Of a stretch of DNA of 64,000 bases, positions 51,926 through 62,770 are shown in pieces. The notes beneath the pieces were generated by a model, which was given only the letters and a program-made list of their open reading frames with translations, was not told where the DNA came from and searched no databases. This DNA comes from Hybos culiciformis (taxonomy: Eukaryota; Arthropoda; Insecta; Diptera; Hybotidae). Both the position numbers and the translations under genes were made by a program. The stretch spans positions 11,077,829 through 11,141,828 of the forward strand of contig OZ023275.1 of assembly GCA_964007475.1 (NCBI GenBank). Direction: 5' to 3'. How positions within the stretch are numbered: the first letter of the stretch is position 1; each line of letters opens with the position of its first letter.

Positions 51926-51939
51926 TCGAACAAAAGTTC
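51926..51939. promoter_or_regulatory. Conserved palindromic CGAAC...GTTCG motif, copy A
   Basis: CGAACAAAAGTTCG is preserved in copy B at 59255-59268, about 0.9 kb upstream of each start codon. It is a perfect 5-bp inverted repeat with a 4-base spacer, set in a short conserved block. A transcription-factor site is possible but unproven. Confidence 0.25.
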
Positions 51940-52235
51940 GCAAATTCACCATTGGATGATGACAACACCACTTCATCACCACGGGTGGTATTTGGTTTGA
52001 AATATCTTTGTTATTGTAATATATTTATTTTATATGCCTTTTATGGAGATTTTCTGAATCATTTGAAATGTAATATTTTTCACCAATTATATAGAAAAAG
52101 TTGTGAATTTATTAATATACATAGAGTAAAAGGATATATTAGTTTATCTAACTATCTTTAAAACTGTACATTTGATACACGTTACCTAATGTATTGTAAC
52201 TTAATCATACATTAGATTTGAAAAAAACGTATATA

Positions 52236-52405
52236 CATTTGCTTATACAAGATTAGGCAAATGTATGTTTACCATCTCGTAAATGTTAATAATACATACA
52301 TTTACCTAAACAAAAATGGGGCCAATAGGACCGGGTAAATGTAATGTACTATTAACATTTACGAGATGGTAAACTTAAATTTGGCTAATCTTGTACTTAA
52401 TGTAC
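52236..52405. repeat. Foldback (hairpin) sequence upstream of gene A
   Basis: Two arms of about 60-80 bases are inverted copies. The left arm has ACAAGATTAGGC, TTTACCATCTCGTAAATGTT and ACATTTACC; the right arm has GGTAAATGT, AACATTTACGAGATGGTAAA and GCTAATCTTGT. The loop includes GGGGCCAATA. It lies about 0.4 kb upstream of the ATG and has a close counterpart at 59548-59717, so it predates the duplication. It is probably a foldback MITE now part of the 5' region. Confidence 0.8.
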
Positions 52406-52810
52406 ACATTTACCGGAAAATATATATGTACATTATGACATTTTGTATTTTAGCCGCAACATATACTTTAAATTTCTCATATTATGTACCTTGTAAATTT
52501 TTTTTCGAACACACAACCATGTGCACATATTCTTATACTTTTGTGGAACAGAAAAGAAAATCGATAAATTTGAAAATATGACTGAAATTAATCAATTAAC
52601 AAGGCAATTGAGAACTTCAATTATTTTAAAAGTATTTATTTAATTTTTATTATAGTATAATCAGAGCGTAACTAAAATATATTTACGTATCTTATAAATT
52701 AAGTATAATTAAAATAATATTTTATTTTAGAAATAAAAATTGTCATTTGACATTTTAGTTTTCGTCTATTCCCAGTCAAATGCACATGCATTATTGTAAC
52801 CAATAACATT

Positions 52811-55800
52811 ATGTCTCATTTATACGGTAATAATGGGAAAGTTTATTTGAACACTTATTTAATTGTGGTTCTAATATTGATTTCAATAATGTTTATAATA
52901 AAATTCTCTATGTTTGATAATATTACGCATTTTTACGATTATCGAGCGGCATCTGAGGAAAAATGCTTTCAGTTTAGTGTAAAAGCTGTAAAGAATGCCA
53001 CCATTGTGCTAACACAACAAGATTTATTTGTTTCCAATCCAATGTACATAATAACGTTGAAGGTATTTGTACAAACTCCTACTTCTCGAAAATAGAAATG
53101 ATTTGCTAAAACACGTCGTTTAAGCAAGTTTTGAAAGTTATTTAAAATATACAAAATTAGTTATTTTTATTTTTTCAGACCTCAAAAGAAACATCAGCTC
53201 TATACAAAAATTCAGATTTGCAGCTATTAACAATCATCGCACCACAATCTACTTATGTAGAAGAATTAAATTTCTTAAATTATTCACTTTGCTGGACTGA
53301 TAACATTATACGACTGACACGTTTAAATGAAATTACTCCAATTTTACGATATTCAATACCAGATGTGTTCGAAATTAAATATATTGGAATTGGTATAGAA
53401 AATAGTCGAAAAATTAATAAACGTAGTTGGACTGATTATTATTCGGGGCCAATTGATGTTAGCAAAAAAGAAGGATTTGTTCGACAATTAACTAAACCTA
53501 ATAAAACTTGTTTCAGTTTCAGCTATAAAAGTTATTTAGCTACATTGCCAGTAATTTTTAATTTTGAAGCAATTAAAGGAATGAGCACTTGGATTGAGTT
53601 TTCTGCGACAAGGTTCCTAACAAGTACTGAAATATCTATTAGCGGTGTTAACAAAAACAAAACATCAAAAGTAATGCTCGACACTGTCCAGCTTTGGAAT
53701 AATGTCAACTTCAAAAAATTTTGGATTTCTTATAATTTTTTCAATGAAAACATTCAAATTAAAATGGGATTAGATAAAAATTTTAAAGAAATAATTGTTC
53801 ATGATGAGAAATTACCTGAGAAGCTTAACTTTGAGTCAATACTTATCGGAGAAGGAAAATGGATTATTGAAGGTAAAATTTGAAACTGCACAACGAGCCT
53901 GTTCGCAAATTTTATATTACAAAATTCATTTATCAAATTTTTAGGTTTCTGAAATTTCCAAAACTCGTAACAATAATCTCTATTCTAGTATTCTTTGTTC
54001 TTTGTGTGTGTTATAAATTTTTTTTATTTGCATGAAGTTTATTGTTTAAGGTAAATTGGAAAGAAATTAGTGGGTTGAATTAAATTAGAAAGTGATTTTA
54101 TAGAATTCAAGGACACATATTTCACAATTCATTTTTGGGAACATTTAATATAGATTTTGCTACCACCTTTTTGGGGCGAAATTTAAGTTATGCCAAAAAA
54201 GGTAATTGTAGGTTAGTTGCCAAACTTATATTTTGACAAAGAAGTAGTTCCTATAGCCAAACATTAGGCCAAAGTGAACTTTTAGTAACTGCCCATTTTG
54301 CGAAGAAGTTCTTTTGCGAAATGGTTCTTTTTTGCCAAATCACTGTGAGAAAAATGTCTTTTTGAGAAATACATTTCGGCGAACTTTATCATAATCAACA
54401 TAAGCAAGAAGTAAAATTTCTTTCAAATTTAAATAAAAAATTAGCTTCATTCATATACGTTTAGCAAAATAAAGGCGAAACCCGAATTGTCCTTTTTCAT
54501 TAAAAAACGCTTATAGGTATTTACTATTTAGTTTGATAAAAAAGCATAAAATTTTTCCACAGAACTATCTTATATATATATTTTTTTTTATTAAAGTTAC
54601 CAAATCACTAGGTGGGATACCTTTTATACTATAAGAAGTATGGATTTGATAATGAGGACAGGAAGTTTAGACGGGATTAAAAAGTGGGACAGTTATAAGG
54701 TAATCATTTACACTCTACTTTAAGCGGCGCTAGTCGTAAATCAAGCGTCCGCCAGCTGTCGGGAATAATTTTGATGGGAGAGCATTCCACATTCTCGAGG
54801 TGCGAATTGAAAACGAACCTCCGAAGCACGTTCTATCACATCTGGGAATTTTAACGAAATATGGGTGTGACGTTGAAGCGGTACGTGTTTGGTGTGAAAA
54901 TACTTGAAGTTGAGGAAGTTCCAGGGAACACGTATCCATTCCAACAAAGTATTTATAAAAATGGAAAGTGAACCTACATTACGACGGTGGTTGAGTGATG
55001 TTAATGAGCTGGTGGTTTGGTTATTGTTTATCAATCTAATAGCCCTTCTCTGAACTTTGTCCAGGTATTCAAGATGGGTTTTGGGAGCACCTGCCCATAT
55101 ATGAGAATTGTATTCTAATTTTGGTCGTATGTAGGATTTGTAAATGTTAAGGAGATCAGAGGGGGGAAAGTATTGTTTACATCTTTTTTTTTTTGCAAAG
55201 CTGGCGAAGCTGTGGATGGGGTTGAGTGTTGATTTAAGAAGATCGTTGATGAAAAGAGGGTTGAGGAGAGAACACACCGTTGGGATACACCGGAGTTGAA
55301 ACTAAAAATATGTGATTGGTACCCATCCACAACAGCACGAATAGAACGACCAGACAAAAAGTTACTGATGAAGTTGACAAAGGCTGATCCTAGACCCATT
55401 GAATTAACTTTAGAAATCAAAGCCGGGTGCCACACTCGATCAAAAGCCTTAGCTATATCCTAACCAACAACACAAGCCTCACCGCAATTGTGAAGACTGG
55501 CGTTGAGCTTGTGGGATAAATATGTCATCAGGTCACCAGTCGATATATTCGTACGAAAACCATATTGCTGGTCACTTAGCAATTTGTTGCGTTCTAAGTA
55601 TTTTTTAACTTTAATGTTAATAAGGGATTCCATTACTTTGGAAAGAATAAAAGTTAGGGCAATGGGCCTGTAGTTAGAGGGATCGCATTTATCGCCTTTT
55701 TTTGGAATAGGCTGAACATGCACAACTTTCCACTTGGTGGGGTAAATGCCAAGTGAATATGAAAGATAGAAAAGGTTGCGCAGAGGTTTAGCTAGAACAG

Positions 55801-56472
55801 AGGCAGTATGTTTAAGGACAACAGCCGGAATACCATCGGGGTCAGTTGACTTTTTCACAATCAGATTTTTAGAGCTTTCAAAACAGCACGTTGCCTAAAG
55901 TAAACCCTTCCAAAAGAAGAGTTTACTGGAGGCAAGACAGGTGGATCTTGAGCTGAAGCTGTGAGAGTTGAGTTTTGACTAAAAAGTTTTGCAAACAAAT
56001 CAGCCTTCCCAACGGAATTTGATATGATCCGGTCACCATCTACAAGGGGACGAAAAGATGAAGGCGAACAAAAGTTTTGTTTTACACTTTTAGCGAAGCT
56101 CCAAAAGCTTCTACTATTTTTAGGAAGGTTTAATATTTCTTGACACTTCCTCTGGGTATACAAAACCTTCTAATAGCGACAAATTCTACTACATCTGTTC
56201 CTGACTTCGCGCCAGAGCTTCAGTAAACTTAAAGAATTGTTATGTTTATACTCACGAAAAGCATTATCCCTATCTGCAATTATATATAAATAATAAACTT
56301 CTCATAAACATTATTAAAGATGTTATTAGAGATGTTAATTTTTCTCTACATTATAGACATAGCTTTAATTTAACTATAAAATTAAATAATTAAATTGAAA
56401 TATAATACTTTAATTTCAGATCCAAATTGTCAAGAAAACATTAAACCAACTTCGAAAAATAAGACTTTATAA
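52811..56472 (+). CDS. Secreted/membrane Methyltransf_FA-like protein, copy A (three exons)
   Basis: Exons 52811-53062, 53179-53872 and 56420-56472 join in frame (intron phases 0 and 1, all GT-AG) to give 332 residues ending at TAA. Residues 15-30 form a hydrophobic signal anchor or signal peptide. Sequons (N38, N62, N118, N192, N244) and four cysteines (52, 123, 195, 319) suit a secretory-pathway protein. Two weak repeats resemble the farnesoic acid O-methyltransferase-like domain: FQFSVKAVKNATIVLTQ (53-69) begins one; the second (about 210-315) has FWISYNFFNENIQIKMGLD near 265 and ends IGEGKW. That family was named for juvenile-hormone synthesis in crustaceans, but many members are non-enzymatic secreted proteins; no methyltransferase site is visible. 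The family call is by pattern and moderate. A polyA signal AATAAA follows at 56562. Intron 2 holds a LINE. A paralogue lies 7.3 kb downstream. Confidence 0.75.
53063..53178 (+). other. Intron 1 of gene A
   Basis: 116 bases, donor AAG|GTATTT and acceptor TTTTTTCAG. It differs from intron 1 of copy B at only one base. Confidence 0.8.
54581..56279 (-). mobile_element. Truncated, internally deleted LINE in intron 2 of gene A
   Basis: The insert is absent from copy B and is flanked by TTATATATA (54570-54578 and 56280-56288), a target duplication. Its sense strand is minus. It ends with AATAAAAAAAAAA next to the left duplication, so the polyA signal and tail are present. The 5' end is truncated within the ORF2-like coding region. 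Antisense to the host gene, it should not add exons directly. Confidence 0.9.
54730..56275 (-). pseudogene. LINE reverse transcriptase pseudogene (CR1/Jockey-like group)
   Basis: In order on the minus strand: FREYKHNNSLSLLKLWREV, LPKNSRSFWSFAKSVKQNF (linker typical of CR1/Jockey-type ORF2), then RT blocks STDPDGIPAVVLK, SNYRPIALTFILSKVME, LLSDQQYGFRTNISTGDLM, DIAKAFDRVW (domain A, preceded by a stop codon), GVSQRCVLSSTLF (domain B, where GVPQGSVLSPTLF is usual), then LLNIYKSYIRPKLEYNSHIW and RRAIRLI of the thumb, and SIRTSRMWNALPSKLFP near the C terminus. The FADD catalytic block expected after HSFA is missing, which I infer to be an internal deletion of very roughly 150 codons at about 55190. 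Several frameshifts are also present. It is dead. There is no RNase H domain, unlike the fragment at 5661-6045, so the two belong to different LINE lineages. Confidence 0.85.
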
Positions 56473-56561
56473 AAAATTAACTTATTTTTGAAAGCTAAAA
56501 GAAAAAGCTGAAACTTGGTAAATATAATTAATTTACTATAGAATGCAAATTGGAATGGATA

Positions 56562-56567
56562 AATAAA
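56562..56567 (+). promoter_or_regulatory. Polyadenylation signal of gene A
   Basis: AATAAA lies 90 bases after the stop codon and is kept in copy B at 62043-62048. Confidence 0.55.
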
Positions 56568-57073
56568 ACCTTTTTATTTATTTTTTTGTCTTCAATTGAT
56601 CAAGTTCAATATCAAGTTCAACTAATTCTTTGTTGACTTAATGTATATTTTTGCTGTTTTAAGTTGACTAGTGGACGCAGCTGTTAACTTTATAAATTAT
56701 TATCATTATTTTTATATTAAATATATTTGATTAAAATTTTGCGTGATTGTGTTTCTTTTTTTTTTTTTTAATAAAAATAATTTTCCCAGTATAACTTATT
56801 TTTCATGATTTTCATAGAAAAAATATTATATATGTTTTGGGTACACGCCGAAATTAAGGCTAAGTTCATTTACTTGTTTGAAAATTAGTACCTAAATAAT
56901 TTTTAAATTGTTGATGTCGCCCATTTTTCGAATCTAATAGAAGTCAAAATTTAAAATTTATTTGTATAATCCTTAATATAATATAATCTTATATTTAAAT
57001 GTTTGAAATTATTTTTTTGTGAGCTTAATTTTATTTTAGAAAGGAAAATTCCGATTTCCAAGCGTTTAGAATC

Positions 57074-59094
57074 GGCCTGTAACATTATTATCAGTACATG
57101 ATTTATATTCACAGTTATCTTCTAATATAATAAAAGGTGAACTCACCTCTTAAACGACCTTGACAGTGTTGGCACTTTCCTGTATTTATTTTTTTAAACG
57201 TAAATAATAAATAAAATAATCGAATGACTATGCAACACTGAATGCAAGGCGTACTTTGATAAAAACTTTAAAATGTAAACAAAAAAAATCAAGGCTTCCT
57301 TTATCAATAAAAAAATTAAAGCATTCTTTTCGAAATGACAAAAATCAACGCATAGTTACTAGGCTAGGCCTGCACTATTTTTTCTGTGCAGGCTTTTTTC
57401 TAGTCAACAATAATATATGATGTTATATTTCTTTTCTTGCCTTACAAGAGTATTATGTATCTACATATTTTTATATACATAACATATATATAAATTCATG
57501 TTTAAAACATCTGCCCTCGTAATGTGAACTAATATGTCATGCAAAAAATAGAAAAGATTTTAAAAAATATTTTTAAGGACATTATAGTACAGTTTGAGGG
57601 ATTACTGTAATTATAATTAAATAATATTAATTATCGTATATTATTTTACAAACAAGCTTATACTACAGTCATAAGTAGTTACATATATATTTAAAACTAT
57701 TTTATCTAATTTTTGTTATAAAAAAGGGGAATAAAATCAAAAAAATGTAATTAGGTAGGTATAGAAACCGAAATATTTTATTTATTTTTTTCCGCCTGAA
57801 TTGAATTTTTATTTATCTGAATGATTTGAAAAAGATGTACCTACGCTGAAGCTGACATTCTCATCTTCAATTATCTGTGAATAGTTATATGTATGTGATC
57901 TCTGAATTTAAATGAAATTTTATCCAAACCATTTTCATTTCTCATATAAACTTTTTTTTTTTTTTAATTTATGTAAGGTAGATTCTTTAAAAAAATATGT
58001 ACATATGTATATAAATTTTATCATTTTCATTTTTAAATGTACCAAAAAATTTTCAATAAAATTTTTCTAACAAAAAATATGTGCATCACTTACCTATTCA
58101 TATATTTCATAAGGATACCAGACTCAAATATATTTGTACAGTTATAAATAAAAATAGTTATATTTACTTCTCCTTCAAAAGAATAATAATGTGTGGTTAT
58201 GAACATTTGCACAATTTGAAACAAAAAATAAAAAAAAAAGTTAAATGTGAACTATATAAAATTCGGCACAAAATAAATTTAGATTTTCATCGTATAGTTT
58301 CAGGCAAATGTAAATGCAACTATGAACATTCGTGCCAAAATGTTTTTATCTCACAATATTGGTTAGAAAAAATATTACTTCTTATATAATCATAATGAAA
58401 TTTAAAATAAACTTAAATCAAAACATAAATAAATCTGTTTTTCTAGATTCTGATTATATCTAATAAATCTCCGAATTATTTATTAAGATTAGTTTCTGAT
58501 AAGATGATAAAAAATCAAGCAAAAATTATTTTTTTAAAAATATATCAGTTAATCGAGTAAAGCTCTTAACTGAGTGCACATAATTGCTTGAACCAGAGAA
58601 TCCCCTCACAAAATCAAAACACCTGAAGAAACGGAAAATTTTAATCATTGTGTTTCACCTAAAAATTTGGTAAAAATAATAATTTTTAAATATTATTAAG
58701 AAGTTCGGAAGTGCCACTGTAAATTAAACTCCTTATTTGAAAAATCAGAGGTTCTTAAGTTTTTACAAGGTTCGCAAAGTTATTAAACAATTTTAAACAC
58801 TTCAATCATAAAATAATTAGTTCTGTTTTGAAAATTAAGATAAGAGATTATCTTAAAAAAAAGAGTGGCAAACTTCTTATGTAAATAATTAAAATAAATC
58901 TTTAATCCGAAAAGATTTACATAAAAATTAACACTCTCTATTTTGCATTTATAAACATTTTGAGAATAAAAATCCCAAATTGTATGTTTTAAAATGTTTT
59001 TCAAAGCTAAAGTACTTTACGTTGTTTATTATGAGTTTTCTTCTATAGGTAGTTTATTTAATCAAATCTACATATTTTATTAATTCCAAAAAAA
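57074..59094. other. Spacer between the gene copies, no supported gene
   Basis: AT-rich DNA. A hairpin GCCTGCAC...GTGCAGGC lies at about 57368-57392. A 102-codon open frame at 58081-58389 (+) includes GKCKCNYEHSCQNVF, which is slightly cysteine-rich but unrecognised. No splice or homology support was seen, so it is not called as a gene. Confidence 0.4.
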
Positions 59095-59254
59095 TTAAAA
59101 ATTTATTATATAATCATTGGAAAATTTTGAGTAAATAGAAGGAAAATTGGTTTAATTGAATGAAAATGGAGTTATAATACAAATTTTCTTGGTGGAGTAG
59201 TTGTTTAATAAGGGATTAAAAAAGAACAATAAAAAAAGGAAATTAAAAACTTTT

Positions 59255-59268
59255 CGAACAAAAGTTCG
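59255..59268. promoter_or_regulatory. Conserved palindromic CGAAC...GTTCG motif, copy B
   Basis: Identical to the motif at 51926-51939, in the corresponding position upstream of gene B. Any regulatory role is a guess from conservation and symmetry. Confidence 0.25.
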
Positions 59269-59547
59269 CAAATTCACTATTGGATGATGACAACACCACA
59301 TTATCATCGCGGGTGGTATTTTGTTTGTTGAAATATCTTTATTATTATAATAAATCTATTTTATATTTTCTGAAGCATTTGATATTTTTTACTAATTATA
59401 CAGAAAAAGTTTTGAATTTATATATACATAGGGCAAAAGGATATTGTTCCTTGTATTATATAATATATACCTACCTATTTTTAAAACTGTACATAACCTA
59501 ATGTATTGTAACTTAATCATACATTAGATTTGAAAAAAACGTATATA

Positions 59548-59717
59548 CATTTGCTTATACAAGATTAGGCAAATGTATGTTTACCATCTCGTAAATGTTA
59601 ATAATACATACATTTACCTAAACAAAAATGGGGCCAATATAGGGCCGGTAAATGTAATCTACTATTAACATTTACGAGATGGTAAACTTAAATTTGGCTA
59701 ATCTTGTACTTAATGTA
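59548..59717. repeat. Foldback (hairpin) sequence upstream of gene B
   Basis: Counterpart of 52236-52405 with the same arms (TTTACCATCTCGTAAATGTT and its complement AACATTTACGAGATGGTAAA). Its loop has a few changes near GGGGCCAATA. It lies about 0.4 kb upstream of the start codon. Confidence 0.8.
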
Positions 59718-60138
59718 CACATTTACCGGCAAATGTATATGTACATTATGACATTTTGAATTTTAGCCGCAACATATACTTTAAATTTCTCATATTATGT
59801 ACCTTGTAAATTTTTTTTCGAACACACAACCATGTGCACATATAGTATAAGAATATTCTTATACTTTTGTGGATAAATAAAATCGATAAATTTGAAAATA
59901 TGACTGAAATTAATCAATTAACAAGGCAATTGAGAACTTCAATTATTTTAAAAGTATTTATTTAATTGTTATAATTTAATTGTTATAATCAGAGTGTTGC
60001 AGAAATATATGTATGTATCTTATAAATTAAGTATAATTAAAATAATATTTTATTTAAGAAAGAAAAATTGTCATTTGACATTTTAGTTTTCGTCTATTCC
60101 CAGTCAACTGCACATGCATTATTGTAACCAATAACATT

Positions 60139-61952
60139 ATGTCTCATTTATACGGTAATAATGGGAAAGTTTATTTGAACACTTATTTAATTTTGGTTCT
60201 AATATTGATTTCAATAATGTTTATAATAAAATTCTCTATGTTTGATAATATTACGCATTTTTACGATTATCGAGCGGCATCTGAGGAAAAATGCTTTCAG
60301 TTTAGTGTAAAAGCTGTAGAGAATGCCACCATTGTGCTAACACAACAAGATTTATTTGTTTCCAATCCAATGTACATAATAACGTTGAAGGTATTTGTAC
60401 AAACTCCTACTTCTCGAAAATAGAAATGATTTGCTAAAACACGTCGTTTAAGCAAGTTTTGAAAGTTATTTAAAATATACAAAATTAGTTATTTTTCTTT
60501 TTTCAGACCTCAAAAGAAACATCAGCTCTATACAAAAATTCAGATTTGCATCTATTAACAATCATCGCACCACAATCTACTTATGTAGAAGAATTAAATT
60601 TCTTAAATTATTCACTTTGCTGGACTGATAACATTATACGACTGACACGTTTAAATGAAATTACTCCAATTTTACGATATTCAATACCAGATATGTTCGA
60701 AATTAAATATATTGGAATTGGTATAGAAAATAGTCGAAAAATTAATAAACGTAGTTGGACTGATTATTATTCGGGGCCAATTGATGTTAGCAGAAAAGAA
60801 GCATTTTTTCGACAATTAACTAAACCTAATAAAACTTGTTTCAGTTTCAGCTATAAAAGTGATTTAATTTCATTGTCAGTAATTTTTAATTTTGAAGCAA
60901 TTAAAGGAATGAGCACTTGGATTGAGTTTTCTGCGACAAGGTTCCTAACAAGTACTGAAATATCTATTAGCGGTGTTAACAAAACAGCAAAAGTAATCCT
61001 CGACACTATCCAGCTTTGGAATAATGTCAACTTCAAAAAATTTTGGATTTCTTATAATTTTTTCAATGAAAACATTCAAATTAAAATGGGATTAGATAAA
61101 AAATTTAAACAAATAATTGTTCATGATGAGAAATTACCTGACAAGCTTAACTTTGAAACAATTTTAATCGGACGAGGAAAATGGATTATTGAAGGTAAAA
61201 TTTGAAACTGCACAACGAGCCTGTTTGTTAATTTTTTATTACAAAAACCATTTATCAAATTTTTCTGAAATCTCCATTTCTGTAAAAAAAACTCTCAACA
61301 ATAATCTCTATTCTAGTATTCTTTGTTCTTTGTGTGTGTTATAAAATTTTTTTATTTGCATGAAGTTTATTGTTTAAGGTAATTAGGAAAGAAATAAGTG
61401 GGTAGAATTAAATTAGAAAGTGATTTTATAGAACTCAATGACACATATTTCACAATTCATTTTTGGGAACATTTAATATAGATTTTGCTACCATCTTTTT
61501 GGGGCGAAATTTGGGTTATGCCAAAAAAGGGTAGTTGTAGGGTATAGTTGATAAACGCATATTTTGACAAAGAAGTAGTCCTTTTGCCAACTACCCATTT
61601 TGTAACTACCCATTTTCGAAGAAGTTCTTCTGCAAAATGGTTCTTTTTTGCCAAATGACTTCGGCGAACTTTGTCATGATCGACATAAGCAAGAAGTAAA
61701 ATTTGTTTCAAAACAAATTTAAATAAAAAATTAACTTCATTCATGTACGTTAAGTAAAATGAAGGAGAAACCCGAATTGTCCTTTTTCATGAAAAAAATA
61801 TGTTATTAGAGATGTTAATTCTTCTCTACATTATAGACATAGCTTTAATTTAAGTATAAAATTAAATAATTAAATTGAAATATAAAACATTAATTTCAGA
61901 TCCAAATTGTCAAGAAAACATTAAACCAACTTCGAAAAATAAGATTTTATAA
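60139..61952 (+). CDS. Secreted/membrane Methyltransf_FA-like protein, copy B (three exons)
   Basis: Exons 60139-60390, 60507-61194 and 61900-61952 join in the same phases as copy A and give 330 residues ending at TAA. The signal anchor, sequons and four cysteines of A are kept, as is the block FWISYNFFNENIQIKMGLD. Compared with A there are about 20 amino-acid substitutions and an in-frame loss of two residues in the VNKNKTSK stretch, with only about three synonymous codon changes. A cluster lies at KKEGFV to RKEAFF and YLATLP to DLISLS. All splice sites, the start, the stop and the polyA signal are intact, so both copies look functional. The family assignment has the same limits as for A. 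No enzymatic residues can be named. Confidence 0.75.
60391..60506 (+). other. Intron 1 of gene B
   Basis: 116 bases, GT-AG, one base different from intron 1 of gene A. Confidence 0.8.
61195..61899 (+). other. Intron 2 of gene B
   Basis: 705 bases, donor GAAG|GTAAAA and acceptor TAATTTCAG. It lacks the LINE of copy A, so it shows the pre-insertion state. It contains several TTTTGCCAA-type words but no recognisable gene. Confidence 0.75.
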
Positions 61953-62042
61953 AAAATTAACTTATTTTTGAAAGCTAAAAGAAAAAGCTGAAACTGGGTA
62001 AATATAAATTAATTTATTATAGAATGCAAATTAGAATGGATA

Positions 62043-62048
62043 AATAAA
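62043..62048 (+). promoter_or_regulatory. Polyadenylation signal of gene B
   Basis: AATAAA 90 bases after the stop codon, in the same place as in copy A. Confidence 0.55.
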
Positions 62049-62316
62049 ACCTTTTTATTTATTTTTTTGTCTTCAATTGATCAAGTTCAATATCAAGTTC
62101 AACGAATTCTTTGTTGACTTAATGTATATTTTTGCTGACTTAAGTTGACTAGTTGACGCAGCTGTTAACTTTATAGAGTATTATAAAATTTTGTGTGTGT
62201 TTTTTTTTTTTTTTAATAAAAATAACTTTTCCAGTATAACTTATTTTTCATGATTTTCATAGAAGAATTATTATATACAGAAAATTATTTAAAGATTAAT
62301 AATAGTAGATTACAAC

Positions 62317-62444
62317 ACATGTTAAGAAAATTTGTTATTACAACGAGTTGTGTATTTACACATGCACACATGCACACGAGACAAGTGTGCATGTGTTTTT
62401 GTTTATATACACAACGAGCTGTATAACAAATTTTATTAACATGT
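62317..62444. repeat. Foldback hairpin 1 in copy B insertion
   Basis: Arms of about 50-55 bases share ACATGTTAA(G/T)AAAATTTGTTAT, CGAGTTGTGTAT-like and CACATGCACAC words in opposite orientation, with small indels. The loop is near CGAGACAAG. Confidence 0.85.
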
Positions 62445-62595
62445 TTTGTATACTGCTTTAATGTGCATGGAGAGGTAGTTGACATTTGCAATGAAAAAAA
62501 TAAACAAAAAAGTTCAAAATGAAGCAAGGAAATAAAATTTAATTAATACGGAAGTAAATTTATTTTTCGAAATGATTTCAAACCAGATGATTTAA

Positions 62596-62770
62596 GATCA
62601 GCTAATTCCTAAAATAATAAAAAAAAATATAGTAACTTTTCCAAAAAAAAATATTAGATTTTTTTTTTTTGCAATTGACAAATTTTTTTTTGCAAAAAAA
62701 AAAAAATCTAATAATTTTTTTTGGAAAAATTACTAATTTTTTTTTCCATTATTTTAGGAATTAGCTGATC
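62596..62770. repeat. Foldback hairpin 2 in copy B insertion
   Basis: Arms of about 75 bases begin GATCAGCTAATTCCTAAAAT and end with its complement ATTTTAGGAATTAGCTGATC. They continue through A-rich and T-rich tracts with AATATTAGAT/ATCTAATAAT words. The loop lies around GCAATTGACAA. It resembles an inverted duplication or foldback MITE. Confidence 0.9.

Larger units (their letters stand above)
53873..56419 (+). other. Intron 2 of gene A
   Basis: About 2547 bases, donor GAAG|GTAAAA and acceptor TAATTTCAG, phase 1. The matching intron of copy B has 705 bases. The excess is the LINE insertion at 54581-56279 plus about 100 bases of flank. The shared part contains repeated words such as TTTTGCCAAA and is not coding. 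Confidence 0.75.
51797..59094 (+). repeat. Segmental duplication, unit A
   Basis: Similarity to unit B begins near 51797 (compare 59097) and can be followed through the upstream region, all three exons, both introns and the 3' flank to at least 57073, which matches the last bases of the window. If the copies are directly adjacent, the unit is about 7.3 kb including the LINE insertion. Conservation is patchy: 52180-53880 is nearly identical between copies, while 51990-52170 has many indels. Confidence 0.85.

Noticed and set aside
51874..52161. Open frame upstream of gene A with a DDDNTTSSPRVVF stretch, partly shared with copy B
   Set aside because: Copy B has frame-changing indels on both sides of the shared stretch, so coding constraint is not supported.
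57365..57395. GCCTGCAC/GTGCAGGC hairpin followed by T run, like a bacterial terminator
   Set aside because: The context is clearly eukaryotic and no transcription unit ends here.
58081..58389. 102-codon open frame with a small cysteine cluster
   Set aside because: No recognised domain and no splice or homology support; a translated search and RNA-seq would decide.
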